From assembly GCF_032362555.1 (NCBI RefSeq), contig NC_083527.1, forward strand, positions 1,240,001-1,304,000: a DNA stretch of 64,000 nucleotides, in the 5' to 3' direction. The notes beneath the pieces are model-generated. The model did not search any database, was not told the DNA's origin, and worked only from the letters and a program-made list of their open reading frames with translations. Position 1 is the stretch's first letter. Each line of letters begins with the position of its first letter. Shown here in pieces: positions 1 to 10,251 of the stretch. The stretch is from Amyelois transitella. Lineage: Eukaryota; Arthropoda; Insecta; Lepidoptera; Pyralidae. Both the position numbers and the translations under genes were made by a program.

Positions 1-1285
1 CATGGCAACGTCGATGTTAAGCTCCGGTTGCTCTGTGCTATACACGGAATGAAAGTAGTTAGCAAATTCTAAACAACTTTGTTCTTCTGTTAATTCTAAA
101 CCATCTTTAATAATTTTTTTCGGCGACCTTTGACCCTTCTTGGAATTTATATAATTCCAAAAAGATTTAGGGTCCTCTACCAAGCTACTTTGAACCTGAT
201 TACGGTGTCGCTCTTCCGCCACTTTAATCATCCATTTCAACCGAGACCTGCACTGAGCAAATTTATCGTAATGTTCTCGCAATTTACTCTGCTTATACTT
301 TTTATGAAGCAAACCCTTATATTTAATATCGCGAATTATTTCGGCAGTATACCACTCGGGATAATTGTACCTCGAGGTTACACGCACTCGCTTTTTATTA
401 GGAACGCATTCATTAAATATGCAAGTTAAATTATTATAAAAAAAATCTAATATAGTTTCGATCTCATTTAAATAATAAATCGGACTCCAGTCTATGGCAG
501 CTATTCGTGAATATAATAATGGGAAATTGGCTTTGGCAAAATTCCACTGTACCCGAGACTGCGAGTTTTGCAGCTCAACCGACTTCCTTTGTGCTAGTGG
601 TTCTGTAGCTACTTTCGTCCGCCCCCCTGTCACCATTAAAGACACGTCAAGCGGAGGATGCTGCACGTCTATCGGTACTACCGAGTCACTCGCGAGGCAC
701 ACGCTAACCCCCTTTAAACTCGTCAAAACTAAATCCAATTGCCTACCGTTAATGTTAGGTATCTCATTTCTTTGAACGAATTCACAATATGCCCTAAAGT
801 ACTCATAATAATTAATAATATTGTCATTACATGAATATAAATTAAAATCTCCAATTAGAATAACATTATTAAAACTAATACAAATTTGCTCGAGAATCTG
901 AAAAAGTAACATGTACTCGCTTTCGTTGCCGTCCGGCGGAATGTAAACAACACAACATAAGCATAAACATCTATCGCGCAAATATACCTGCGCGCAAATA
1001 ATCTCAAACGTATGGTCATTGATGTTGACGTCACCCGGTATCGGAACGGCCCGCAGTTCGAGACGCGGTGTGGCCACGAGAAGCGCGCCGCCTTGCTTCC
1101 TGCCATCCGTCCTGTCACAACGTAGCAACTTGTATTCGGGGGGAACTAATTCCGCATCGTGGATAGAACTATTACATCCAGTTTCGGTTATGGCAAATAT
1201 GTCTGCGCTCGTGGATTCTATACCTGCATAGAATTTTTCTAACTTAGTTCTTAGACCCCTTACATTCTGGTAATAAATATTAATT
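1..1285 (-). CDS. LINE ORF2, endonuclease part (partial)
   Basis: The reverse strand is open in one frame from just after the ORF1 stop to the window edge. Visible endonuclease motifs are QNVRGLRTK near the start, the TETG catalytic glutamate region, DGRKQGGALLVA, and IGDFN. A linker of about 200 residues follows before the window ends. The family cuts target DNA and then reverse-transcribes from the nick; the reverse transcriptase domain is not in view. The start is unclear: the frame runs back across the ORF1 stop (overlap at about 1285-1325) without an obvious methionine before the first motif. Confidence 0.75.
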
Positions 1286-1288
1286 GTA

Positions 1289-2446
1289 CTACAACGATTC
1301 GCGTGATTTGTTGAATGGCCTTCGAAAAAATATCCACTCGCTGTACTCCACATTTATAGGCCAGACCTCTGGCTGGCACAGTTTCTCATAAAAACGTTCT
1401 GGGACTCCAATCATAAACGAAGAGTAGTCTCTTTCCGTTTTAGGTGTTATTTTCTCAACCTTTACAGATACTTCTTGACCGCAGACTTTTTTCACGTATC
1501 TTTCCATAGCTTCTGTAGTAGTCTCTTTGTTTAATCGCCAAACGTGTAGATATTTTTTCTTTTCTGTTCCTTGGATATCTAAGATATTGGCGCTTCCTCC
1601 TTTTTTAACTTCGGTGTTATGGTGTCTAGCCTTTCTCTTAGTTACCTGTATCCAATCATTTCTATTGTTCAGTTCCTGAGTTGATATATCTGTATCATTG
1701 TTCGGGTCTCTGCTCACGGACTGCGAACTGATAATAATAGGCTTTGATATGGCTTGAGTATATTTAGTTACTAGCGTTTTTTTCGCTGGTTTCGTGGCCA
1801 CACATGTAACCGCTTCTACCGTCGATTTGCTTTGCTTGTTACCTACTTGTGTCTGTTGTTTTTTCATCTTCGGAGCCTCTGCAATCTCTGTTTTACTATC
1901 AGCTAAGCAGTCTTCTAAATATTTATTCCTGTCTTTTAGTAATTTCACCATATTTTCCAGACCCTCCACTAAGTTATTTTTTTCCAGGGCTACCGCCAGT
2001 TGTTTACGTATTTCTTGTAGCTCGGTCTCGGTCTTACAGAACTTATCTTGCAATTGATTGTAAGCATTCATCTGGACATCGAATCGCGAATTCATCTGTG
2101 TTCGAAGTTCTTTTATTTCCTCTATTACTTTCATCTCATTGCAATACAGTGATGTATCGGCTGGGTTGAGACGACTCCCTCGCTCGGTGTTTACATAACT
2201 CGGCGTAAAAGTTTTATTCAGTGCGCTGCTTCTAACGGGAGTGTCTGAGTTATCTCGTTTCGGGTTGCTGCACACACACTCAGGACATATCCAGCTGCTC
2301 TTTTGATCTTGGGTAAGTTGATGGAACGCCTCCTTCCCCATTCCTAAGCACTTTAGATGGTAAAGCTTCATGCATTTTTCTTTACAACACTCCATATAGG
2401 AAATATCATATATGATATTATCACAGCCATTACATTTGGTATTCAT
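1289..2446 (-). CDS. LINE ORF1, PHD-finger RNA-binding protein
   Basis: From the methionine at 2446 this encodes about 385 residues. The first 60 residues hold a Cys/His pattern of the PHD type (CNGC, CCKEKC, YHLKC, WICPEC). A long charged helical stretch resembling a coiled coil follows (about 110-200), then a lysine/serine-rich linker. A C-terminal alpha/beta region around HVWRLNKE resembles the RRM-like part of LINE ORF1 proteins. The family packages LINE RNA. An open frame continues upstream through the T/A run into the gag gene of the neighbouring LTR element, but that join reflects the nested insertion and is not a real protein fusion. Confidence 0.75.
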   Translation of the reverse strand: MNTKCNGCDNIIYDISYMECCKEKCMKLYHLKCLGMGKEAFHQLTQDQKSSWICPECVCSNPKRDNSDTPVRSSALNKTFTPSYVNTERGSRLNPADTSLYCNEMKVIEEIKELRTQMNSRFDVQMNAYNQLQDKFCKTETELQEIRKQLAVALEKNNLVEGLENMVKLLKDRNKYLEDCLADSKTEIAEAPKMKKQQTQVGNKQSKSTVEAVTCVATKPAKKTLVTKYTQAISKPIIISSQSVSRDPNNDTDISTQELNNRNDWIQVTKRKARHHNTEVKKGGSANILDIQGTEKKKYLHVWRLNKETTTEAMERYVKKVCGQEVSVKVEKITPKTERDYSSFMIGVPERFYEKLCQPEVWPINVEYSEWIFFRRPFNKSRESL

Positions 2447-2510
2447 TTTCGAAAGTATCACTATTAAATAAATTCCGACAACAAAAACACGTCCGGCTTC
2501 CGCGGTGGTT

Positions 2511-2511
<1 letters not shown>

Positions 2512-2559
<48 letters not shown>
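2512..2559. repeat. 48-bp uninterrupted T run
   Basis: Forty-eight consecutive T on the forward strand (A on the sense strand of both flanking retroelements) separate the LINE 5' end from the LTR-element pro region. It sits at the 5' side of the LINE, where a LINE's own poly(A) tail is not expected. Its length in the assembly may not be reliable. Confidence 0.9.
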
Positions 2560-4093
2560 CTGTTAACATATAATTTGGTACTTTCTTCAGACGGGCAGCA
2601 ATCTTTGTACGCATCGTGCACACTGAATTTCTTATTAATGCGTCATCATTATTACGTTCCAATTCTGATTGGTGTTCTATTTCATTAGTGTACTCTTCCA
2701 GGAGCGGAGCCCAGCTAGCTACAAGTAAGTCTTTCTTATGTAATGTTCTTTTTATTGGAGGTAATGGACGCGGATCCTGACGGATACCATCTTCATCGGT
2801 AAGTACTAATTTTATATCAATATTACTTTCTTTCTTCGTTTCTTCATTCTTATATTCTCCAAACATTTTATTAATCTTTTTAACAATTGCTTTATTTTCA
2901 GGGTTATGATCTTTATAAACAGCATTATTTTCTTTAACAATTCGTGTCATGCAAGGATTTTTTTCTAGATAAACGCCCTCTGCAGTAAACTTGACTTCAA
3001 ATTCTTTAAGAAGAGGATTTCCAAGGATAATGCTAACAGGTATACAGTTATCTTGTACAACATAGAATTTAAAATCGGTATTATAATCATCAATCGCAAC
3101 TTTAGCGCTCAAAAGTCCTTCCGTGCGTAGTCGTTTTCCTGCTATCCCAGTAAGTTCTGTAATAGTATCTTTGTCATAATTAGATTCATCTTTAATAACT
3201 TTCATAACTTCAGATATTCTCATCAAATTAACATCGCTTCCGGTATCTATTAGTGCTATCTTTTCAAAATTATTAACTCTAATTCTCTTGTATGGAATTT
3301 TAACTTCTTTATCTTCTTCATCAATCTTAATGTTGGTATTACCATTTTGAATATTCAGCACTTTCTTAGGTGAGTCATTACATTCTGTTCCTTTGTGGCC
3401 AAATTCATTGCACCTAAAACATTTAATACCTTTTGTGCATGCAGGTGCTTGGTAATCAAGATCTCCACATTTAAAACATCTCTTCATAGTCTTGTTCTTC
3501 ACTGGTTGAGTAGACAACGGGCTAGGTTGGTTCTGACATTTTTCTTTCATAGTTTTATAAATGTCTAACTTTTTTCTAAATTCTTTAAGGTTCGATGCAC
3601 CATACAAAATTGCTTTATTCGTTTCAGTATCCTCAATGCCATCAATGACATATTCCATAAGTGCTGCATCTTCAATGTTTCCATGGAGTGCACATTCTTT
3701 CATATGAAGGAAGTATTGCTGGTAAGATTCATCTTTTTTCATTTTTCTTGAGCTAAGTTTCTTATGTATAGCGGCACTGTTCAACTTAGCGCCAAATTCT
3801 TCATCAAGCTGTTGCTTCAGGTTCTTATAATCCCGTACACTTCCGAGAGATCGTAGAAATAGCTTAGCGGTTCCGGTTAGTAATCTTTTAGCATAAATCA
3901 ACTTTTCAGTTTCCGACCAGTCCATCAACTGCGCAACATCTTCAAACTCATCGAACCATGTTGAAATCGGGTAAGTATCGTCTCCGCTAAATGTCGTCAT
4001 CGATTGTTCGATGTCTCTGAAAGATATTTTGGGTGAGTCATCACGAGACTCATGTTCTTCCATATTATCCTTTACATCCTTCTTCGGCGGCAT
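2560..4093 (-). pseudogene. LTR retrotransposon gag-protease, truncated
   Basis: From the methionine at 4093 the frame is open for about 511 codons. Residues 1-190 are a gag-like helical domain (WFDEF, AKRLLTG, QQLDEEFG). Two CCHC-type zinc knuckles follow at about 205-240 (CFKCGDL, CFRCNEFGHKGTEC), then a retropepsin-like protease with the IDTGSDVNLM active-site motif near residue 280. The frame stops being element-like at the poly(T) tract, so reverse transcriptase, RNase H and integrase are missing here. Ty3/gypsy-type ancestry is likely from the domain order, but not proven. Confidence 0.75.
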
Positions 4094-4347
4094 TTTATTG
4101 TGTTGTAAAGAGATGAACTATTTAAAATAATAAAATGTCAATGACTTCGTAAACAACTTCAGTTCAGTATCCACAGTACCTACTTATTGAATATAGGGAT
4201 CAGTGACAGTATCGGGAAAATAGCACTGCGTAAAACAACACGTCTTCGTAACAGCAAAATGGCCGTTACTTCTGTTAAATAACACAGCTTCAGTTTTCGT
4301 TTTTTATCACTTCGTCTTCAATTTCTTCACACTGTTTTTTTTTTTAT

Positions 4348-4365
4348 ATCCCGGACGAGCCCCCA
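4348..4365 (-). other. Primer binding site, tRNA-Pro type
   Basis: The 18 bases on the reverse strand read TGGGGGCTCGTCCGGGAT and start 7 nt inside the LTR end. From memory this is the classic proline-tRNA primer binding site used by gammaretroviruses and some other LTR elements. A search of host tRNA genes would confirm the primer. Confidence 0.75.
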
Positions 4366-4372
4366 AAATAGT

Positions 4373-4561
4373 TGTGGGAATGAAAGTAAAACAGTGCGGA
4401 ATTATATCGTAAATCTTCTTATTTTATTGGACTTCTTAAAAACACATCTTATAACGTCTTACATCGTACCACAGACTCCCTATTCTATATCTTAATGTTA
4501 CCAACGTAAAAATAAGGTTAGCTAACAAAAAGGATTTAATAAAAACAAAACTTCTCCCACA
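4373..4561 (-). repeat. 5' LTR, 189 bp
   Basis: The segment begins and ends with a perfect 7-bp inverted terminal repeat (TGTGGGA and TCCCACA), the TG...CA rule of LTRs. It carries an AATAAA signal in the sense orientation (near 4430) and is followed by a primer binding site. Only one LTR is visible. Confidence 0.8.
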
Positions 4562-4571
4562 TATATTATAC

Positions 4572-4803
4572 ATAGAGCCAACAGTCTTGAAAGACTGATA
4601 GGCCGCATTAGGCTGTTTGGCTTAATGATAGAATTGACATTCAAATAGTGACAGTTTGCTATCATCACCTAATTAGATTAAATACATATAATAATAAGAC
4701 CATCCCCATCGCCAAACATAGGAATACCTTAGTCGCCTTTTAAAACATTCATTGGAAAGTGATGAAGTGGTCCCAGTCTTTTTTCTATTGGTGCCGGGAA
4801 CCA
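4572..4803 (-). mobile_element. RS1 SINE copy, diverged
   Basis: The tail-side block (agagccaacagtcttg), core and head-side block (ggtgccgggaacca) are all recognisable. About 30 bp of unrelated sequence sits in the middle. It lies 10 bp from the LTR edge. Confidence 0.75.
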
Positions 4804-4862
4804 ATTTAAAGTAATTTTTAAGAATTACGCACTTTAAAAGAGCTTCCGTCATTTTGACTCTC

Positions 4863-4942
4863 ATGGATGAAGCGAAAGAAATATGCAGAGATCGTGACAA
4901 CTGCCTACCCGTTCGGGAAAAAAGGCGTGATTTTATGTATAT
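4863..4942 (+). mobile_element. RTE LINE 3'-end fragment
   Basis: Matches the last ~80 bp of the RTE at 46772-50205 (gatgaagcgaaag..., cgtgattttatgta). Confidence 0.75.
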
Positions 4943-4943
4943 A

Positions 4944-5125
4944 CCAGCTGTTCCGGCAAACGTTGTTTTGCCATATAAATAATTTTTCAGTATTTCCTAG
5001 TTAAATAAAAATGTTAAGATGATATGAAAAATAGATGTTGGCCGATTCTCAGACCTACTCAATTTCATCAGAATCGGTCAAACCGTTTCGGTGGAGTACG
5101 GGAACGAACATTGTGACACGAGAAT
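4944..5125 (-). mobile_element. HelE Helitron-like element
   Basis: Starts with the reverse complement of an ...AGCTGGT-type end and shares the ttttgccatataaataattttt and ggccgattctcagacctac blocks with the copy at 59103-59283. The two are related in opposite orientations. Confidence 0.55.
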
Positions 5126-5465
5126 TTTACATACTCGTATAAGATGTAAATGTATATGTATGCAAACTTTAAATTTTTTATTTAACCAGAAGTTGAGACA
5201 CAAACTCGTGGGTCTAAAAGATATGCCATGTAAAGATCTAGAAGGACTACTACGATAAAAAAGTATAGATTTATTGGATTGCCATAACAATAAACAATAC
5301 AAAAATGCCTCCCACTCGGATGGATTTGCACATTTTTGCGAAACTATTTCACTTAGATGGTAGAGCACTATTAGAAGTAGATATAGAGTGCTACAGGTAA
5401 AACAAAATAAGTAAAAAAAAAAATATTTTTGTGGTAGCTCAATCTGTGTAATAAATAGCACCTGC

Positions 5466-5643
5466 ACAAATAGAAAAAAAAAGTCAATCAATCCATCTAT
5501 TTCCCAGGAATGTCGTAAAAGGCGACTAAGGGATAGGCTTTTAAATTTTGGATTCTTTTTTGGCCGATGGGCTGAAACTGTCAAGACTGTTGTCTCTGTC
5601 TATCCCGCAAGGGAAAAGAAGTGACTATACGTGTGTTCGTATG
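5466..5643 (+). mobile_element. RS1 SINE copy with internal deletion
   Basis: The head, the ggcgactaagggatagg block and the tctgtctatcccgcaaggg tail are present. Most of the core between the two blocks is missing. Confidence 0.7.
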
Positions 5644-5954
5644 ATCGTTATTTAAAAACTGACTAACACTTTTATCGTCAACTGTACGTGTAAGGTCATA
5701 TAGAACTAGAAAAAGGTCGATTGACCCCGAGCTGTGTAAAGTTAGCCACACATACATATATAATAGATTTGTCAATCTTTTGTAAAATGGCGTCACTGAA
5801 CCCTTTGACCTATCAACTGTATTAATTCTGCGAAATACCGTACTTCAACAGATCTTGATTGCACTTAATCGTTTTTTTTGCGAAAGATTTGATTGATAAA
5901 ATAAAAATAGTGTAAAATGGTAAGGTTAAACATGTAAAGTGGTTGTATTTAAAG
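5644..5954. other. No gene recognised
   Basis: AT-rich sequence. Open frames here are short and lack splice or domain support. Confidence 0.5.
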
Positions 5955-6085
5955 AAAAGGACCTTGTGGATGTCGTATAAGGCGATTAAGGGAAAAATCC
6001 TTGTCAACTGATATGCTCTATCTTTGAATCTCAATTCAATCATAAAACCATTTAGCTTAACGTGGCCTTCGATTCATTTGACTGC
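5955..6085 (+). mobile_element. RS1 fragment, old
   Basis: Degraded head and core blocks (ggatgtcgtataaggcgatt, tttgaatctcaattc). No tail. Confidence 0.55.
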
Positions 6086-6100
6086 CTTTTGAAAGCCTAT

Positions 6101-6381
6101 GCCGTGTGGTTCTCGGCGCTTTTGAATAGGTATACTCCATATCTTTCCCAAGGATGTTGTAAAAGGAACTAAGGGAATTGCTACCAACCTCACTATTTGA
6201 ATCTCGATTCCATCATTAAACTATTCAGCTCAACAAAATATAGGCTAGCAACATGTCACTATTTGAATCTCAATTCTATCATTAAGCCAAATAGCTTAAC
6301 GTTGCCATTCAGTCCTTTCAAGACTGTTGGCTCTGTCTACCCCACACGGGATATAGATAGACGTGACCATATGTATGTATG
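6101..6381 (+). mobile_element. RS1 SINE copy with duplicated core
   Basis: Runs from the gccgtgtggttc head to the atgtatgtatg tail. The core block (ctagcaac...tcactatttgaatctc) occurs twice, so this copy carries an internal tandem duplication. Confidence 0.8.
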
Positions 6382-6740
6382 TAGACATACATTTCTGTTA
6401 GAATCAATCATTATCGTCCAACAACATGATGCATTTTATGCAATAACATTTTATTCATTCACTCATTATCAGGTAAAATCATCAAGTCATCGAAATAGGC
6501 CTATTAATAACACATTACAAAATAACTAAAACATTACTATAATAAATTGATTGTGTGAGTCGTGCAAACTAACGTTTTAATAATGAATCACAACCTTCAA
6601 GAGGAATTTGATTGTATGATTGAGCAAACTTTAACGAAAATCTTTCAAGAAAATAGTAGCATTGGTAATAAATAATTGTGAAATGTTGTTTAATTACTTT
6701 TATTTGTTTATTTAGTCAGTCGAACTTTCGGTAACAATAA
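6382..6740. other. No gene recognised
   Basis: AT-rich, no repeat family recognised and no spliced open frame. Confidence 0.5.
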
Positions 6741-6916
6741 TACATACCATATGGTCACGTCTATATCCCTTGCGGGGAAGACAGAGCCAACAGTCTTGAA
6801 AAGACTGAATGACCACGTTCAGCTATTTGGGTTACTGATAGAATTGAGATTCAAATAGTGACAGGTTGCTAACTCATCGCCTAAAAAAGAATCCCAAGTT
6901 TGTAAGCCTATCCCTG
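6741..6916 (-). mobile_element. RS1 SINE copy, head truncated
   Basis: Tail, 3' block and core are well preserved. Similarity stops within the head near 6916. Confidence 0.8.
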
Positions 6917-6964
6917 CATCTTCTGCCTTCTTCCTTCAGGGGATATAGACGTGATTTATGTATG

Positions 6965-7140
6965 TATCTAATCCAGCGTTTACCAGAATGCAATATGGGT
7001 GTGGTTCCCCTGCAAAAGTTGTGGGGTCAAATGGGAGTCGCTTCGTGTAAAAACCTGACTCATCCAATCCAGGATCCATCGTCAAGTGCGTACCTCGGGC
7101 TTCCCTCCAGAGTTGTGAGGTTGTGACCAGGGCAATAGAC
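6965..7140 (+). repeat. repD dispersed repeat
   Basis: Contains cgcttcgtgtaaaaacctgactc, aatccaggatccat and a gtgagg end. The same blocks recur at 50222-50410 (other orientation), and in part at 19870-19985 and 62505-62650. Family unknown. Confidence 0.6.
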
Positions 7141-7160
7141 AGGAGGAAGAAGAAAATACA

Positions 7161-7403
7161 TCTATACTAATATTATAAAGCTGAAGAGTTTGTTTGTTTG
7201 TTTGTTTGAACGCGCTAATCTCAGGAACAACTGGTTCGAATTGAAAAAATATTTTTGTGTTGAATAGACCATTTATCGAGGAAAGCTTTAGGCGTTTTAC
7301 ATCACGCTGCAACTATTAGGAGGGAAAAAATAATGGAACCTTTGAGGGATTCAATGATGCCCAAATAACTATTCCACGCGGACGGAGTCGCGGGCACAGC
7401 TAG
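7161..7403 (+). mobile_element. HelA Helitron-like element, full length
   Basis: Starts TCTATACTAATATTATAAAG and ends with a short hairpin (cggagtcgcg) followed by CACAGCTAG, with T next. A 5' TC, 3' hairpin and CTAG between A and T are Helitron hallmarks. No coding capacity, so non-autonomous. Related copies are listed separately. Confidence 0.75.
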
Positions 7404-7599
7404 TCTTAAATACGCAGCAAACCCGGTGGCATAGGTAACCACTTGCCAAGGTTTATGATTATGTCAAATGCAACAATTTATCGAGCAAGACGAGATCGTA
7501 TCAATGTGAGTACGCGAAATGAGGATGTATGGGTGAAAGTCATCATTGTTGGGCCACGAAATTTGCGTGATTATATGTAGCATGTAGCGATAAATTTCT

Positions 7600-7790
7600 T
7601 CTTCTTAGTCGTGTCACTCTTGACAGAGTGGTCGTGGTCATCATGTAGTGTTGGAGGCGGGCGCCAATGTGCGCCTTACGATGTCCCGCCATTTCTCCCT
7701 GCTGGAAATCATCCTGCTGCACTCGTTAAGTGAACCGCCAATCACAGACTTTATTTGGTCGGTCCATCGCATGGGTGACCACCCGCGCGG
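7600..7790 (-). mobile_element. 3' end of a second RTE-like LINE
   Basis: On the reverse strand a frame reads MRWTDQIKSVIGG, SREKWRDIVRRTLAP and then a stop. This resembles the conserved C-terminal tail of RTE-type LINE polyproteins (compare GRPRRTYLDQIKDVL in the RTE at 46772). The upstream part is missing. Confidence 0.6.
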
Positions 7791-8603
7791 TCGCGATAAA
7801 TATAAAGCTACTTAATTAAAGGTGAAGCGCAGTCTGAGTAAGAGAAGATGGGAATGGATATAACATAAAATGAAAGATTTAAATAAGTTTTTAAGTGTAT
7901 AGGAACAAACGGGCCAACAAATACAACAAGCTTGTCACTTGTCAAAAAAATTTTTTTATTTTTTTCTTGTCCGTCGAATTTATGGCGGGACGAAGGAGTT
8001 CCGCGTATGAGTTTTTATACGACGGTTGTCCGTTTGTTACTGATTTATTATTTTATTTATTTACATTTATATTATTTACAACTATTAAAATGTGATCCCT
8101 ACAAGCATATTGAAGGAAAAACTTTAACAATTATGTAAGCTTACATACGCTTCTTAAATATTACTTAGGTACTTACCTACTTACGCTTGTTAAAATAAGT
8201 ATATTTTGATTAGCATGACAGCAGGACTGATATGTGACTATGATGTAAAAGCTAAGCTCTTCAACATTTTATTTTCCTCCGGGAATGAGGCCATACATAT
8301 TTTATGTATATATGTTAATTTTAGCACACCTACATCTTTTAAATACAAAAATCTCCTAACACACCAAACTTCCATGCCTAACACGCCTTCGAGTCTTTTC
8401 CAGTCCGTATCCAATCCATACATATAATAAAATTATAACTGATCGATGTCTTTCTCTGAGAAAGATATTGCCAAATTTTTGGGATCTATGAAAGACTTAC
8501 CATTGATCTTGATTGATCCAACTTAAAAACTGGTATTTTAAGGCATTACAGGGGTCGGCTTTTTTAATGAACTTTTACGGCAAACGAAGTCGCAGGCAAT
8601 AAC
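7791..8603. other. No gene recognised
   Basis: AT-rich sequence. Short open frames at 7895-8138 and 8206-8427 show no domain or splice support. Confidence 0.5.
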
Positions 8604-8649
8604 TATTTGGCTGTATATACTAATAGCTATTAGTATATACAGCCAAATA
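8604..8649. repeat. 46-bp perfect palindrome
   Basis: Bases 8604-8626 are exactly repeated as their reverse complement in 8627-8649 with no spacer. Confidence 0.95.
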
Positions 8650-8697
8650 CTCTGTCTACCCTGTAAGAGATAACGACGCGACGTCAGTCTGTATGTA
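8648..8697 (+). mobile_element. RS1 tail fragment
   Basis: ctctgtctaccctgtaag through gtatgtat is the last ~45 bp of RS1. Confidence 0.55.
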
Positions 8698-8699
8698 TC

Positions 8700-9237
8700 T
8701 TTAATCTTTTCAAATTCTTGAATCGCCCATTCCATGGCCATACAATCACCGGTACAAAAGATGAACGCAAATTATGTAACACTGAGATTGTGACATTTGA
8801 CCCTTTTCCTGCGTGACCACGGCAAATTATACGCTGATTTCAACCCTGTGGCCTCACAATTAAAGTTACTTTTTAAGGAATTAAGGTAGGTAGTAACATT
8901 CCTATGTAAATCTTTTGTGAACTGCATCCGAAGCTAGCAAGATAAGACTTTTATCTAATGGCTGACCGATATTACATTCATCATCCTGATTGTGATATTT
9001 ATGTGGATGGATGGAATACGATTATAAGATTTTTTTTGTTATTATGTGAGAGAGGAGAATGTTCTTCAACTTGTTTGTTTCTGTAAGTAACTTCTTTGTT
9101 TCTTACCCATATTATACTTATTATTTGTCCTTTTCATTTGAAATGAAGACTGTCAAGATTTTATTTTGTTATATAAGAATTCCTTGCCAAATACTTTAAG
9201 AGGTGTACTACTACCGTTGTATTATTGGTGTAAATAA
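8700..9237. other. No gene recognised
   Basis: Nothing recognised beyond AT-rich sequence. Confidence 0.5.
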
Positions 9238-9503
9238 AAAAAATAATATGTAAATATATATAAATAAATAAATATATATGGGACAAATTACACTGATTGA
9301 GTTAGCCTCGAAGTAAGTTCGAAACTTGTGTTACGAGATACTAACTCAACGATACTATATTTTATAATAAACACTTATATAGATAAACATCCAAGACCCA
9401 GGGCAATCAGAAAAAGTTCTTTTCTCATCATGCCCTGGCCGGGATTCGAACCCGGGACCTCCGGTGTCACAGACAAGCGTAGTACCGCTGCGCCACAGAG
9501 GCC
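9238..9503 (-). mobile_element. tS1 tRNA-derived SINE, full length
   Basis: On the reverse strand it begins with a tRNA-like head holding an A box (TGGCGCAGCGG) and a B box (GGTTCGAATCC). A ~150-bp body follows (aagttcgaaacttg in forward text), then an AT-rich tail of TAAATA-type units. All clear tS1 copies in this window (9238, 17692, 23236, 39461, 56236, 60336) lie on the reverse strand. Confidence 0.85.
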
Positions 9504-9606
9504 AAAGTAAGAGGGTAAATGTTCTTACGGTGAGGGAAAACATCGTGAGAAACCGCGGCACTGATTTTACTTATTTAAAAATATCCCAGTTGTTGTCGCT
9601 CAATAG

Positions 9607-9733
9607 CATACATACATACATATAATCACGTCTTTCCCCAATACGGAGTAGACAGAAGAAACAGTCTTCAAAAGGCTGAAAGACCACGTTCAGCGGTATA
9701 GCCATGATGGAAGTGAGATTCAAACAGCAATTT
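9607..9733 (-). mobile_element. RS1 SINE copy, head truncated
   Basis: Tail repeats and 3' block are present but diverged. Ends in the core. Confidence 0.7.
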
Positions 9734-9839
9734 GGTATTCTACTTATAATTTTAGGATTGTTGGTTCACCAAAGGATATTTTTCGACAATTGGTCCAAAT
9801 GGTGGTACCTATTTACCAGGAATCGGATGTGTAACTGGA

Positions 9840-9965
9840 TCCAATATAGGTTGAATTGTTCCCGCCTTCAGCATTCTTCCTTCCCGAATTTCATAAAAGT
9901 TTTATAGGTTAGGACGATTCGTATAAAATTTCACTTACCCAATCCAGGATCTGATCTGAGGAAGT
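9840..9965 (+). repeat. repD-like fragment
   Basis: Shares the acccaatccaggatctg block and flanking layout with repD. Weak. Confidence 0.35.
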
Positions 9966-10169
9966 TAAATAATTTAAACAAGGCAACCAAGACAACACCC
10001 CGAAAAAATTGTACCGTCGTTCCAAAACATTGCTATTATATTTCTACAGGCGTTAGTTAGTAAGCGTTAATTTTTACCACTGATGCTTTCATAACAAAAT
10101 TTTGTCATTTTGTGTTTATTTCAGAATAATTAAATGTAATTAAAATAATAAAATAAAAATTCCTACAAC

Positions 10170-10175
10170 AAAAAA
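10170..10175 (-). terminator. Pol III terminator of tRNA-Val
   Basis: A run of six T on the reverse strand begins 4 nt after the tRNA 3' end, as expected for RNA polymerase III termination. Confidence 0.8.
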
Positions 10176-10178
10176 CAA

Positions 10179-10251
10179 TGTTTCCGCCCGGGATCGAACC
10201 GGGGGCCTTCTGCGTGTTAGGCAGATGTGATAACCGCTACACCACGGAAAC
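10179..10251 (-). tRNA. tRNA-Val (anticodon AAC)
   Basis: The reverse strand folds into a standard 73-nt cloverleaf. The acceptor stem is GTTTCCG paired with CGGAAAC, followed by discriminator A at 10179. The A box is TGGTGTAGCGG. The anticodon loop CTAACAC has AAC at 10218-10216, and the T arm carries GGTTCGATCC. No intron. Unlike the tS1 heads, all stems pair and there is no SINE body after it, so this looks like a real gene. It reads valine GUU codons (with A34 edited to inosine, other GUN codons). Confidence 0.95.

Larger units (their letters stand above)
1..2511 (-). mobile_element. Jockey-superfamily (CR1/Daphne-like) LINE, cut by window edge
   Basis: Read on the reverse strand, this block has a short GC-richer leader (about 2447-2511), an ORF1 with a PHD-type zinc finger, and an ORF2 that begins with an apurinic-type endonuclease. 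That order is typical of Jockey/CR1-group non-LTR retrotransposons. Both reading frames are open as far as visible, so the copy may be fairly young. The 5' end lies directly against a run of 48 T on the forward strand. The reverse transcriptase and the 3' end lie outside the window. The clade is inferred from motif style only. Confidence 0.8.
2560..4561 (-). mobile_element. 5' part of an LTR retrotransposon, interrupted by the LINE
   Basis: On the reverse strand the order is LTR (4561-4373), primer binding site (4365-4348), leader with a T-rich stretch, then gag-protease (4093-2560). This is the left half of a standard LTR retrotransposon. The remainder is displaced by the LINE and may continue beyond the window. 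Confidence 0.8.

Noticed and set aside
1289-4093. A single 934-residue protein joining gag-protease, poly-lysine and a PHD finger
   Set aside because: The poly-lysine is the translated 48-A tract. The two halves are unrelated retroelements brought into one frame by the nested insertion.
9430-9503. Real tRNA gene on the reverse strand (also at 17868, 23411, 56397, 60502)
   Set aside because: The box A and B head is always followed by the same SINE body and tail, and stems are imperfect. These are tS1 heads. Only 10179-10251 is accepted.
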